The notes below the pieces were generated by a model. It worked only from the letters and a program-made list of their open reading frames with translations, made no database searches and was not told the origin of the DNA. Below, piece after piece: positions 42,539-51,493 of a stretch of 64,000 bases of DNA (its first letter is position 1; each line of letters starts with the position of its first letter). Where the stretch lies: positions 48,463-112,462 of the forward strand of contig DUFD01000046.1 of assembly GCA_011171075.1 (NCBI GenBank), given 5' to 3'. Both the position numbers and the translations under genes were made by a program. This DNA comes from Dehalococcoidia bacterium (GTDB taxonomy: Bacteria > Chloroflexota > Dehalococcoidia > Dehalococcoidales > Fen-1064).

Positions 42539-42628
42539 CGCCTCCCACTCTATAGCAACGACAAAAACCCATAGTAAATATAGTACACATGTTCTATGAT
42601 ATAACCATATATCAACGGGGGTAATCGA

Positions 42629-42775
42629 ATGAGGCTCTTAAGGTTAGCCGTTGAAACGCAGCGATGGGACCTGGCTGCCCATACCATCGTGCTGGCCACC
42701 GCCAGACTCCTCCGCAACGGAGATAAACCCAATGCCAGAAAAAGCAAAGAGAAAAAGAGGCGCCCCACAGGGTAA
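42629..42775 (+). CDS. Small basic protein upstream of the terminase genes
   Basis: A 48-residue frame from ATG 42629 (ribosome site GGGGG) reads MRLLRLAVETQRWDLAAHTI, then VLATARLLRNG, and ends in a Lys/Arg-rich tail. It overlaps the next gene by 44 bases. No family is recognised. Its position suggests it belongs to the phage-derived module. Confidence 0.5.
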   Translation: MRLLRLAVETQRWDLAAHTIVLATARLLRNGDKPNARKSKEKKRRPTG

Positions 42776-43094
42776 CCAGAACGCCCGTAAACACGGTTTC
42801 TATTCCAGGATTCTTAATGAGGCAGAGCAGCTCGACTTCGAGCTGGCCACCGGCGTTGAGGGCCTTGACGACGAGATTGCCCTGCTACGTGTGAAGACAA
42901 AGTCGCTCCTAGAAAATGACCCGGAGAACATCAAGCTGATAATGCAGGCGACCAATACGCTGGTGAGGCTGGTAAAAACGCACTACAACATCAGTAAGGA
43001 AGACAGGAAAGGGCTGAAGGAGGCAATCGGTAATGTCCTCAGGGAGGTCGCGCTCCCGCTCGGCATCGGCATCGGCACAGGCCTTGGCAAGTGA
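42732..43094 (+). CDS. Terminase small subunit-like protein
   Basis: The 120-residue protein starts with a basic segment KAKRKRGAPQGNQNARKHGF, a pattern frequent at the N-terminus of phage small terminase and related DNA-binding proteins. A helical region follows (LDDEIALLRVKTKSLLEN, IMQATNTLVRLVKTHYNIS). It directly precedes a terminase large subunit gene and overlaps its start, as in phage packaging operons. ATG 42732 was chosen because the upstream part of the frame (from 42651) is the neighbouring small gene read out of frame. Confidence 0.7.
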   Translation: MPEKAKRKRGAPQGNQNARKHGFYSRILNEAEQLDFELATGVEGLDDEIALLRVKTKSLLENDPENIKLIMQATNTLVRLVKTHYNISKEDRKGLKEAIGNVLREVALPLGIGIGTGLGK

Positions 43095-44490
43095 ACCGTC
43101 CAGTCCGCTCTCGCTGCGACGGCTGCGACCCTACCAGCGCGAGATTGCCCTGGCGATACTGGACAGCGTCTTCGGCAGGAAAGGGCTCACCTTCTCCGTA
43201 GAAATCGCGCGCCAGGGTGGCAAAAATGAGCTTTCGGCACAGCTTGAACTCCTGCTGCTGACCCTCTACATGGCCGAACCACAGAATCTAGTGAAGTGCT
43301 CCCCTACCTTCAAGCCGCAGACCGTCATCTCCATGACACGCCTCAAGGACCGCCTGAATGATGCCGGCTTTGGCGGCATCTGGACAACTGAACTGGGCTA
43401 TGTTGTCCGGCTGGGGAACGCGAGGGCAATATTCCTCTCGGCGGATGAATCGGCCAACGTCGTGGGCAATACCGCCCATATCCTCCTCGAAATCGACGAG
43501 TCGCAGGACGTCAGCAAAGAGAAGTATACCAAGGAGTTCAAGCCGATGGGGGCCACCACCAACGTGACCACCGTCCACTACGGCACCACCTGGGACGACT
43601 CCACCCTGCTGGAGGAGGTAAAGCAGGTCAACCTGGAACTGGAAAGGCGGGACGGTGTCAGGCGTCACTTCCACTACGACTGGCAGGAGGTTGCCAAGCA
43701 CAATCCCGATTACCTGGCCTATGTGGAAGCCGAGAAAGAGCGCCTAGGGGAGAACCACCCCCTCTTCCTGACGCAGTATTGCCTGCAACCGATTCGGGGC
43801 GGCGGCGGGTTCCTCTCCGCCCAGCAGCACGCCCAGCTCGACGGTGAGCACCCCCGGAAACACGCCCCGGAGAGCGGTAAGGTCTACGTGGCCGGTATCG
43901 ACCTGGCCGGTGAGGCCGAAGAGGGCGAGGACACCGTCCTAAGGTCAATCAAACCGCGCCAGGACTCCACGGTGGTCACCATCGGTGAACTGGATTTTGC
44001 CCATGCTAACGAGACACTTAATCAGCCTGTCGTTCGGGTGGTCGAGCATTACTGGTGGACGGGCCGCAAGCACCCGGAGCTATATCCCCAACTGGTCGAC
44101 ATCCTGAAGAACGTCTGGCATTGTCGGCGGGTGGTCGTCGACGCAACCGGGGTGGGCCAGCCGGTGGCGTCATTCCTGAAGAAGGCACTGGGCTCGCGGG
44201 TCATCCCCTTTACTTTCACCTCATCCTCCAAGTCAAGGCTCGGTTTCGACCTGCTGGCGGCGGTAAACTCAGGCAGGCTGAAGATATACGCCGGTGACGG
44301 CTCCCCCGAATATCAGGAGTTCTGGCAGGAGATGGAGACGGCCAGGAGCCACTACCGCCCCAACCAGACGATGAACTTCTACGTCGACCCAGCCAAAGGC
44401 CACGATGACTTCCTCATGAGCCTGGCATTGCTGGTGGAGGCGGCGAATGGCTACTCACCGAGGGGGGCTAAGGGGAGGGATAATGCTTGA
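43084..44490 (+). CDS. Phage terminase large subunit-like protein
   Basis: This is an ATP-driven DNA-packaging motor of the TerL type, 468 residues. The Walker A-like loop is VEIARQGGKNELSAQL near 36-51, the Walker B region is HILLEIDESQDV, and the coupling segment has VHYGTTW. The RNase H-like nuclease half has AGIDLAGEAEEGED, VVVDATGVGQPV and PAKGHDDFLMSLAL, supplying the metal Asp residues. No portal, protease, capsid, tail or integrase gene is nearby, so it is an orphan. TTG 43084 gives a clean N-terminus. ATG 43033 is possible but adds a Ser/Arg run that is the small subunit gene read in another frame. Confidence 0.88.
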   Translation: MASEPSSPLSLRRLRPYQREIALAILDSVFGRKGLTFSVEIARQGGKNELSAQLELLLLTLYMAEPQNLVKCSPTFKPQTVISMTRLKDRLNDAGFGGIWTTELGYVVRLGNARAIFLSADESANVVGNTAHILLEIDESQDVSKEKYTKEFKPMGATTNVTTVHYGTTWDDSTLLEEVKQVNLELERRDGVRRHFHYDWQEVAKHNPDYLAYVEAEKERLGENHPLFLTQYCLQPIRGGGGFLSAQQHAQLDGEHPRKHAPESGKVYVAGIDLAGEAEEGEDTVLRSIKPRQDSTVVTIGELDFAHANETLNQPVVRVVEHYWWTGRKHPELYPQLVDILKNVWHCRRVVVDATGVGQPVASFLKKALGSRVIPFTFTSSSKSRLGFDLLAAVNSGRLKIYAGDGSPEYQEFWQEMETARSHYRPNQTMNFYVDPAKGHDDFLMSLALLVEAANGYSPRGAKGRDNA

Positions 44491-44558
44491 CAAAGCGTGT
44501 ATCCTGGTGTAGCTTCTTGTTCATGGAGATAACGTATTACAAACATTGATAGGCACCC

Positions 44559-45374
44559 ATGAAAGTTAAAATACTAACGTTGCTAATAGCGCTGACAGTG
44601 CTGGCTTCTTCTATTACAGCGTGCACCCCCAAAAACAGCTATTTGATACAGGTGATGAAGATTGCACCTATAAATACCGACGTGGTTTCGTGCGTGGATA
44701 TCGAAGCGTTGGCAGAAGACCCCGATTTCGATTCTATGTATAGCGAAATTATTAACAGCCTGAGTTACGAGTTACTCGATGATTTCGGCCTTGAGGATAT
44801 AGTTATCTCGGCTATCTCCGCTTTTGCCACTGTCGAAAGTGTTAGGGGTTCTATATTCGTGTTGGTAGGCGACTTTAACTTGGAAGACGTCCGCGATACC
44901 CTGGAATATTACTATTTTGTAGAAAGTGAATATAGGCGGGTAGAAATCTGGACGGATGACTTCGAATACACCATTGCCTTTATCGATAACATGATTGTCC
45001 TTGGCAACAAAGATACAGTCGAGGTATGTATCCGCATCCACGGGAATGAGGAATCCTCGATGTACGATAACGAAGATATGAAGTCAGTAGCAGACAAGCT
45101 GCCCGCCGGTGTTATCAGTATGGTGTTCGGGCCAGACTACTTGTACGACATTGAAATCCTGGCCGGCGGCATCTGCCTAAGAAATCTGACCAGTGGCGAT
45201 GAAGTCTGGGATATGAATGGCTGGCTCAGATTTGACAGCGCGGCAAGTGCCGAAGCTGCCATGGAAGACATCGAAGACAATCTAAGCTGGGAACTGGATG
45301 CTACTAACATTGATGCTCACCTGAGCGGCCAATTCATCGAATTCAGCGGTGAGATAGAAATACCTGACTATTAA
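44559..45374 (+). CDS. Predicted lipoprotein (DUF3352-like)
   Basis: The 271-residue protein has a signal peptide with lipobox LASSITAC (Cys22), so it is exported and lipid-anchored. The mature part is acidic and rich in Asp, Glu and Tyr. It has the pattern IAPINTDVVSCVDIEALAED, GSIFVLVGDFNLEDV, YTIAFIDNMIVLGNKDTVEV and then KLPAGVISMVFG. This loosely resembles DUF3352-type proteins and the lipoprotein at 51490. Function is unknown. It sits between the terminase gene and hom. Confidence 0.65.
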   Translation: MKVKILTLLIALTVLASSITACTPKNSYLIQVMKIAPINTDVVSCVDIEALAEDPDFDSMYSEIINSLSYELLDDFGLEDIVISAISAFATVESVRGSIFVLVGDFNLEDVRDTLEYYYFVESEYRRVEIWTDDFEYTIAFIDNMIVLGNKDTVEVCIRIHGNEESSMYDNEDMKSVADKLPAGVISMVFGPDYLYDIEILAGGICLRNLTSGDEVWDMNGWLRFDSAASAEAAMEDIEDNLSWELDATNIDAHLSGQFIEFSGEIEIPDY

Positions 45375-45384
45375 CCTCCCCCAT

Positions 45385-45412
45385 TTGACACCCCCCTGCC
45401 TTCCGCTATAAC
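45385..45412 (+). promoter_or_regulatory. Promoter of hom
   Basis: TTGACA (45385-45390), 16 bases, TATAAC (45407-45412), about 43 bases before the hom ATG. Confidence 0.6.
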
Positions 45413-45454
45413 ATTGGCTATCCCCGTACCGCTTCATAAGGGAGCCAGCGTGTT

Positions 45455-46720
45455 ATGGCAGACAGCAAGAAGATAGCCGTCATCGGCTTCGGCAATATCG
45501 GCAGCGGCGTCGTCGAGGCGCTCTACGAAAAAAATTTCACCGGCCTGGAACTGGTGAAGGTGGTCGATATCGACCTGGAAAGGCCGCGCCCCGTCACCCT
45601 GCCGACCGGATACCTTTCCACAGACTGGCAGGCGGTCGTCAACGACCCGTCTATAGATATAATAGTTGAGCTTATCGGCGGCATCGAGCCGGCCGGGAGT
45701 GTCCAGTTGCAGGCCCTCAGGAACGGCAAGGACGTTGTGACCGCCAACAAGATGCTGCTTGCCCAGAGAGGACAGGAGATTTTCTCGCTGGCCTCAGAGC
45801 TAAAGCGCCGGGTCGGTTTCCGCGCAAGTTTCGTCGGCTGTCATGCCCTCATCCACGAATTCCAGCAGGCAGGTGTCTCCGCCAGGCAGTTCCGCCGAAT
45901 CTACGCCATTCTCAACGGCACTTCCAACTATATCCTCTCCACCATGACCCGCGACGGCACGGAGTTTGAGGTTGCCCTGAAAGAAGCCCAGGCCAAGGGC
46001 CTCGCCGAGAGCGACCCTTCAGATGATGTCGAAGGCATGGATACCGCCAGCAAAATCCGCATCCTCCTCAGCCTGATAACCAACTCCTACCAGAAGGTGG
46101 CGCCGTTCCCCATCGAGGGTATTAGAGACGTCACCCCGCAGGACATCCAGTACGCCGATGAACTGGGGTACTCCATCAAACTGGTGGGGGTTATCGAGCA
46201 GAGCAACGGGGTCTTCAATGTGGCCGTGCACCCGGCACTGGTACCGCAGGCATCACTCCTTGGCTCTCTCGAAGGGGCCTATAACGGCACCGAGCTAGAG
46301 GACGAGTACGGGGTGGTCTCCGGCCTGGTCGCACCCGGCGCCGGGGTACGTCCCACCACAGACGCCATTATCAAAGACCTCCTTGACATTGCCGGGGGAA
46401 ATCCGTTGCCCATGCCCAGTTCCGCCGAGCAACTGGTACTGGGTAACACCGAAGACGCTCAGAGACGCTACTACCTGAGATTCAGCGCCCTCGACCAGGC
46501 AGGGGTTCTTGCCCAAATCTCCGGCCTCTTCGGGAAGCACGATATCAGCATCGCTGCCGTAATCCAGAAAGAGGCGGTCTCCAAAGACTTCGTGCCGCTG
46601 GTGATGACCACCCACCTCGCCCGCGAGGGGAATGTTCAGGCAGCCCTGCAGGAAGTGGACAGGCTGCAGGTAGTCCGTGCCAGGACCAGGGTCATACGCA
46701 TCCTCAACGCCGATACCTAG
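45455..46720 (+). CDS. hom: Homoserine dehydrogenase (divergent) with ACT domain
   Basis: The enzyme reduces aspartate semialdehyde to homoserine, toward threonine and methionine. In 421 residues it has the NAD-binding start IAVIGFGNIGSGVVEAL, VIVELIGGIEPAG, DVVTANKMLLAQRG, ILNGTSNYILSTM and AESDPSDDVEGMDTASKIRI. A C-terminal ACT domain follows (RFSALDQAGVLAQISGLFGK). The central active-site stretch that usually reads as Glu-x-x-x-Gly-Gly-Gly-Ile-Pro is replaced by ASFVGCHALIHEFQQAG, which is unusual. AGGGAG lies before ATG 45455. Confidence 0.92.
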   Translation: MADSKKIAVIGFGNIGSGVVEALYEKNFTGLELVKVVDIDLERPRPVTLPTGYLSTDWQAVVNDPSIDIIVELIGGIEPAGSVQLQALRNGKDVVTANKMLLAQRGQEIFSLASELKRRVGFRASFVGCHALIHEFQQAGVSARQFRRIYAILNGTSNYILSTMTRDGTEFEVALKEAQAKGLAESDPSDDVEGMDTASKIRILLSLITNSYQKVAPFPIEGIRDVTPQDIQYADELGYSIKLVGVIEQSNGVFNVAVHPALVPQASLLGSLEGAYNGTELEDEYGVVSGLVAPGAGVRPTTDAIIKDLLDIAGGNPLPMPSSAEQLVLGNTEDAQRRYYLRFSALDQAGVLAQISGLFGKHDISIAAVIQKEAVSKDFVPLVMTTHLAREGNVQAALQEVDRLQVVRARTRVIRILNADT

Positions 46721-46738
46721 CCCCGCTGCCGTGAAGCG

Positions 46739-48265
46739 TCAATCCTCCCCGTAGCGGGCCCTCCTCCTTATCATCCAGTAGACAAGGAAGCCGATTATTA
46801 GCACGCCAGCAGCTATCAGGACTATTATCGTCCATAGCGGCAACGAGAATGAGGTCCAGTAAAACGACCCCACCGTCGACCACTCGCCTTCGTTGGAAGC
46901 GGCGTCTACTGCCTTCACCCGCCAGTAATACGGTGCCCCTTCTTTTGACGAAGGTAGCCGGTCTGCACCGCTCAGGGCATACTGAGGGGCAACCAGCCCG
47001 GTCTTCTCCACCAATACATCCTCAAACTGTACTTCTTTGGCAATTTGCAGGGTATAGGTTACCGGCTGGCTGTCATCATCAACGAGCTCCCAGATGAAAC
47101 CTGCGGGTGGCAGCTCTTCGTTGTTTAGTGTGGGCTGCAGCCGTCTCGGCGCCAGCGGCGGTGTCGATTCCACGGCAAAGACAAGCTGGCGGGTCACGCT
47201 ACCGGCACTGGCAGTCACGGTATGCTCGCCGCTAACACCAGGTGGAACCTCAAAGGTGGCCGAGAAGGACCCGAACTCATCGGCGGTAGCTAGGGCAACC
47301 CTGACATCATCATAATAAATCGATACCGTTACCCCGACCGCATAGCCGGTACCGCTGATGATGACCGGTGCACTGATATGACCTGCCGTTAAATTCAGCC
47401 ATATGCCCGCAGTTATACTAAACTGGAACTGAGCAGTGTAGCCGTTTTCATCCACAATCCACAGGTTATAGACACCCAGAGCCAGCTCAGGTACGTTGAA
47501 TGTTCCTTCGAAGCTCCCGATTGTATTGGACTCGCCATAGGCAATAGGCGTCGTCCCGAGATATATGGTCACTGGACTGCCCGAACTGAATCCAATACCT
47601 TCGATTTCAATGGTATCCTCATACACGCCGCTGGCAGGACTAACCACAACCGAAGGCACAATCTCCAATCCGGTAACCGCCAGGTTTCCCTCATCGTCCC
47701 TGGCGATTACCTGGTGCACACCGGCGGGGCCTGTCGGAACGGCGAACTCGTGTTGGTACTGGCCGGTAGGGTCACTTAGCGTACTACCAAGCGAGATTTC
47801 CTTGCTATCGTAGGCAAAGACGAAATTTATATATCTATCGGCGTAGAAACCCCAACCCGTAGCCTCAACCGTGGCACCAATAGTCGCACTCGTAACACTA
47901 AGCTCTATTTCAGCCGTGGGTATGGTAAAATAAGTCTCCGCCAGAATGGAGCCAAATGGCCCTTTGACCGATACTATCACCGTTCCAGGAGTGACATAGT
48001 CAGGTACGTCAAAATATACCGTGAATTGACCGGGGGCCGATACCATGACCGGACTGGAAGGTATTAGCTGGTCATCAAAATATACAGAGAGATAATCACC
48101 CACGTAAGAATCGAAGTTCGTTCCGGAGACTTCTACCCTGGTCCCGGCAGCGCCGTAAGTGGGTGACAACGATATTAGAGGGGCCGCCCACACCGGGTAT
48201 GCCGGGATGACCACCAGAGAAACGATGAAGACAATGGTAGCAGCTATTAAGGTCCTATGCTTCAC
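46739..48265 (-). CDS. Exported IPT/Ig-like repeat surface protein with C-terminal membrane anchor
   Basis: The 508-residue protein has a signal peptide (KHRTLIAATIVFIVSLVVIP, cleavage near AYPVWA). Four IPT/TIG-like beta-sandwich repeats follow (around 30-110, 115-200, 205-285 and 288-365), each opening with a 'SP..G..G..V.v.G..F' pattern. A fibronectin III-like domain comes next (PLAPRRLQPTLNNEELPPAG to YYWRVKAVDAASNEGEWS). A final helix (LPLWTIIVLIAAGVLIIGFL) and a basic tail anchor it. It is probably a cell-surface binding or envelope protein. GTG 48265 follows GGGGGGAG and is preferred to ATG 48277. Confidence 0.85.
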   Translation of the reverse strand: MKHRTLIAATIVFIVSLVVIPAYPVWAAPLISLSPTYGAAGTRVEVSGTNFDSYVGDYLSVYFDDQLIPSSPVMVSAPGQFTVYFDVPDYVTPGTVIVSVKGPFGSILAETYFTIPTAEIELSVTSATIGATVEATGWGFYADRYINFVFAYDSKEISLGSTLSDPTGQYQHEFAVPTGPAGVHQVIARDDEGNLAVTGLEIVPSVVVSPASGVYEDTIEIEGIGFSSGSPVTIYLGTTPIAYGESNTIGSFEGTFNVPELALGVYNLWIVDENGYTAQFQFSITAGIWLNLTAGHISAPVIISGTGYAVGVTVSIYYDDVRVALATADEFGSFSATFEVPPGVSGEHTVTASAGSVTRQLVFAVESTPPLAPRRLQPTLNNEELPPAGFIWELVDDDSQPVTYTLQIAKEVQFEDVLVEKTGLVAPQYALSGADRLPSSKEGAPYYWRVKAVDAASNEGEWSTVGSFYWTSFSLPLWTIIVLIAAGVLIIGFLVYWMIRRRARYGED

Positions 48266-48384
48266 GGCTCCCCCCAATCACCAGGAAGCGTCAGGCTCTG
48301 CTAATGGTAAGCGATACGGGGTACTATGTCAATAAGTTTTCCATAACTATATTATCATAAGCCAGTTCAGACAGAGGGGAGTTT

Positions 48385-48458
48385 AAGAGGGCATAGCCCT
48401 CTTGATTATTTACTTCCCCCTCCCCTCTGGGGAAGGGGACCAAGGAGATGGGGCCTCC
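48385..48458. repeat. Palindromic repeat, modules B-A (reverse order)
   Basis: AAGAGGGCATAGCCCTCTT (module B variant) is followed by CCCCTCCCCTCTGGGGAAGG and ending ATGGGGCCTCC, the reverse complement of the GGAGGCCCCAT head of module A. No gene lies in 48278-48500. Confidence 0.75.
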
Positions 48459-48503
48459 ATCACCAAACAGGGGACAAAGCCCTATATAACCGGGTAAATA
48501 TCA

Positions 48504-48532
48504 TTGACGGTTTACACTGATTCGTGTAAAAT
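48504..48532 (+). promoter_or_regulatory. Promoter and operator of the HTH gene at 48539
   Basis: TTGACG (48504-48509), 17 bases, TAAAAT (48527-48532). A perfect inverted repeat, TTTACAC (48511-48517) and GTGTAAA (48524-48530) around TGATTC, fills the spacer and covers the -10 box. The expected transcript start coincides with the ATG at 48539, so the mRNA is probably leaderless. Confidence 0.75.
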
Positions 48533-48538
48533 CTGGCC

Positions 48539-48784
48539 ATGAGTAATCGCTCCGGTACAGAAAAGCGCCAGCAGTGGGACGGTAATAATATACGCGCCCT
48601 GAGGAATCACCTGGGACTGACCCAACGTGAAATGGCCGAACAGCTGGGCACACGCCAGCAGACAATCAGCGAATGGGAGAAAGGACTGTACCGCCCGCGG
48701 GGTACCTCCTCCACCCTGCTCACCATCGTTGCCGAGAGGGCACAGTTTAAATATCAGCCACAGTCCAAAGACAAAGAAGGCTAA
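48539..48784 (+). CDS. XRE-family helix-turn-helix regulator
   Basis: This 81-residue single-domain DNA-binding protein has WDGNNIRALRNHLGLTQREM, AEQLGTRQQTISEWEKGLYR and a short basic tail. It resembles the phage Cro/CI and antitoxin type of HTH, but no toxin gene adjoins it. No Shine-Dalgarno sequence precedes the ATG, which lies seven bases after the -10 box. The palindrome over its promoter makes autoregulation likely. Confidence 0.88.
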   Translation: MSNRSGTEKRQQWDGNNIRALRNHLGLTQREMAEQLGTRQQTISEWEKGLYRPRGTSSTLLTIVAERAQFKYQPQSKDKEG

Positions 48785-48856
48785 GTGCCTAGCGTTAAGG
48801 TTGGACAAGAGACCTCCTGCACTACCTGGACAACTTCTGACAGGTGTTATTGAGAT

Positions 48857-49150
48857 ATGAATATCGGGGTATGCAAGCTAAATCTACGCCTTCCGGGCAA
48901 CTCGTCGCTCAAGGATAAAAGACGGGTACTGAAGTCAATCACCAGCCGGGTATCAAATAAATTCAACGTTGCCGTGGCCGAGGTTGATAACGGCGACCGG
49001 TGGCAACTGACCACCATCGGCATCTGCTGCGTCAGCAACGACCACCGTCATGCCAACGAGATTATGTCAAATGTAATTGCCTTTATCATAAATAACATTT
49101 TCGACGCCGAGATTCTCGACTACGAGATAGAGATTATTCCGGTCTCCTGA
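48857..49150 (+). CDS. DUF503 family protein (YlxP-like)
   Basis: The 97-residue protein matches DUF503: NIGVCKLNLRLPGNSSLKDK, RRVLKSITSRVSNKFNVAVA, EVDNGDRWQLTTIGICCVSN and DAEILDYEIEI. In many bacteria ylxP lies with infB and rbfA, and it may bind RNA or ribosomes, but its role is not established. Here it precedes a helicase gene by 36 bases. Confidence 0.9.
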   Translation: MNIGVCKLNLRLPGNSSLKDKRRVLKSITSRVSNKFNVAVAEVDNGDRWQLTTIGICCVSNDHRHANEIMSNVIAFIINNIFDAEILDYEIEIIPVS

Positions 49151-49186
49151 TACCCGATAACAGTAAGGAGTTAGCGAGAGCTGCTA

Positions 49187-51493
49187 ATGGATGCCTCGGC
49201 GTTCCTCCAATACCTTACCACACTGCCCGGCTACAGCGACCAGATTGTCCATGTGGAGCACATCCCATCCCGTAAAGCCACCAACGGAAAATTGGATACA
49301 GAATTACCGGTTGCCCTGCACGACCGCCTCTCCGAGCGCGGTCTCCTGCCCCTCTACCACCACCAGGCAGAGGCGATAAACCATTCTCGCCGCGGACAGC
49401 ACGTGATGGTGGCCACCTCCAGCGCCAGCGGCAAGACCCTCTGCTACAACATACCCGTACTTGAGGCATTACTGACCTTACCGGAAAGCCGCGCCCTCTA
49501 TCTCTTCCCCACCAAGGCCCTCGCCCAGGACCAGTTACGCAGCCTGCGGGAGCTAGCTTATCCTGACCTGGCAGCCGCCACGGACTTCAGCACCTATGAC
49601 GGAGATACCCAGCCAATTGAGCGGGCGGATATCAGAAAAGAAGCCAGGGTTGTACTTACTAACCCGGATATGCTTCACGTGGGTATCATGCCCAATCACC
49701 AGCAGTGGTCGCGGTTATTGCGCAACCTGAGATACGTGGTTGTGGACGAGGCTCACGTCTACCGGGGCGTTTTCGGTTCACACCTTGCCGGTATCCTGCG
49801 TCGCCTGCGCCGACTGTGCCGGCTGTACGACTCGAAGCCACAGTTCATCTGCTCTTCGGCTACAGTGGCCAATCCCGGCGAGCTTGCCGAAAAACTAACC
49901 GGCTTGCCTTTCAAAGTGGTCAACAAAGACGGCTCTCCTCACGGAGGGAAGGAATTTGTTTTCTGGAATCCGCCAATCATCGATATCGCTAAAAGCAGCC
50001 GGCGCAGCGCCAACACGGAAGCGACCAACCTGTTTACCGAGTTGCTCACTCAGGGCATACGCAGCCTGACCTTTGCCCGCACCCGCCGCCTCACCGAGAT
50101 AATCTATGTCTACTCGCGGAACCGGCTGGCCACCGCCGACCCGGAACTGGCCGGGCGAATCAAACCCTACCGGGCTGGCTACCTCCCTGCAGAGAGACGT
50201 CAAATCGAGCAGGAGCTCTTTAGCGGTCAGCTCCTCGGGGTGGTCGCCACCACCGCGCTGGAACTGGGCATCGATATCGGCGGACTGGATGCCACCGTAC
50301 TTACCGGCTATCCGGGGAGTATTGCCAGTACCTGGCAGCAGGCCGGCCGGAGTGGTCGGGGGAAGGACAGCTCGCTCAGTTTCCTCATCGGACTCGATAA
50401 TCCCCTCGACCAGTACTTCATGCGACACCCGGATTTCTTTTTCCAGAAAAACTTCGAGAATGCCCTGGTCAATCCGGACAATCCGTACATCAACAGGGCC
50501 CACCTGCTCTGCGCCGCCTGGGAATTGCCCCTAAGCACCCAGGATGAGGAATTCTTCGGGTCTGTGCTTAACAGGGAAGTAGCCGAACTGGAGAAACGAG
50601 GTGTGCTCAGACAGCGCCGCAACAAGTGGTACCTGACGCCCTCCATTGCCCGCCCTTCGCGAAGTATAAATATCCGCTCCGCCTCCGGCGATAACTACAG
50701 TATCTTCGATGCCTCATCCGGCTCTTTGCTGGAGGCAGTGGACGAAAATACGGCCTTCTTCGAGATATACCCCGGGGCCATCTACCTCCACCAGGGAGAA
50801 TCATACCTGATTACAGAGATGGAACCAGCTACCCGTACCGCCTATGCCAGCCCGACCGACGTCGACTACTATACTCAGGGTAAGGAACTAACTGACCTGC
50901 AAATCATTAAAGTCAGGCGTGAGAAGCGCACCCGGAAGGCAAGGGTCTACCTCGGGGATGTCGAGGTTACTACCAGCCTGGTCGGCTTCAGGAAAAAAGC
51001 CCAGTACACCGACGAGGTAATCGGTGAGGAGCCGCTGGAGCTGCCGCCACAGCATTTCCCCACGGTAGCCCTCTGGTTTGATATTCCGGTTAAGGCCATC
51101 GACTGGATTGAGCAAGAGAATTTAGACTCGGCCGGGGGACTTCATGCCGCCGAGCACGCTGCCATCAGCATCCTGCCCCTCTTCGCCCTGTGCGACCGCA
51201 ACGACATCGGCGGCGTCTCTACGCTGCTCCACCCGGACACCGGTCGGGCACAGATTTTCATCTATGACGCCCACCCCGGCGGTATCGGTATCGCTGAGAA
51301 GGGGTATGAGCTAATAACACATCTATGGGACGCCACCCTCAAGACCATCACCGAATGTCCCTGCACGGAAGGATGTCCGAGTTGCATTCAGTCCCCGAAG
51401 TGTGGCAATAATAATAAGCCGCTGGACAAAGAGGCAGCCAGGATACTGCTCGAAGAGCTGCTGTTTCAACGTCTAGAGGAATATGAGCAATGA
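49187..51493 (+). CDS. DEAD/DEAH-box helicase with DUF1998 (MrfA/YprA-like)
   Basis: The 768-residue superfamily 2 helicase has Walker A ATSSASGKT (about 77-84), LFPTKALAQDQLRSLRELAY and DEAH in VVVDEAHVYRGVFGSHLAGI (about 187). It also has SATVANP, and helicase C-domain motifs TTALELGIDIGGLDATVLTG and QQAGRSGRG. A DUF1998 region ends with the four-Cys cluster CPCTEGCPSCIQSPKCG. This matches MrfA of Bacillus, a 3'-5' helicase in mitomycin-type DNA repair. Its usual nuclease partner MrfB is not seen here. The stop overlaps the next gene by four bases. Confidence 0.93.
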   Translation: MDASAFLQYLTTLPGYSDQIVHVEHIPSRKATNGKLDTELPVALHDRLSERGLLPLYHHQAEAINHSRRGQHVMVATSSASGKTLCYNIPVLEALLTLPESRALYLFPTKALAQDQLRSLRELAYPDLAAATDFSTYDGDTQPIERADIRKEARVVLTNPDMLHVGIMPNHQQWSRLLRNLRYVVVDEAHVYRGVFGSHLAGILRRLRRLCRLYDSKPQFICSSATVANPGELAEKLTGLPFKVVNKDGSPHGGKEFVFWNPPIIDIAKSSRRSANTEATNLFTELLTQGIRSLTFARTRRLTEIIYVYSRNRLATADPELAGRIKPYRAGYLPAERRQIEQELFSGQLLGVVATTALELGIDIGGLDATVLTGYPGSIASTWQQAGRSGRGKDSSLSFLIGLDNPLDQYFMRHPDFFFQKNFENALVNPDNPYINRAHLLCAAWELPLSTQDEEFFGSVLNREVAELEKRGVLRQRRNKWYLTPSIARPSRSINIRSASGDNYSIFDASSGSLLEAVDENTAFFEIYPGAIYLHQGESYLITEMEPATRTAYASPTDVDYYTQGKELTDLQIIKVRREKRTRKARVYLGDVEVTTSLVGFRKKAQYTDEVIGEEPLELPPQHFPTVALWFDIPVKAIDWIEQENLDSAGGLHAAEHAAISILPLFALCDRNDIGGVSTLLHPDTGRAQIFIYDAHPGGIGIAEKGYELITHLWDATLKTITECPCTEGCPSCIQSPKCGNNNKPLDKEAARILLEELLFQRLEEYEQ

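Noticed and set aside
48539..48784. The HTH gene as antitoxin of a toxin-antitoxin pair
   Set aside because: The neighbouring genes are a surface protein and DUF503, and neither resembles a toxin.
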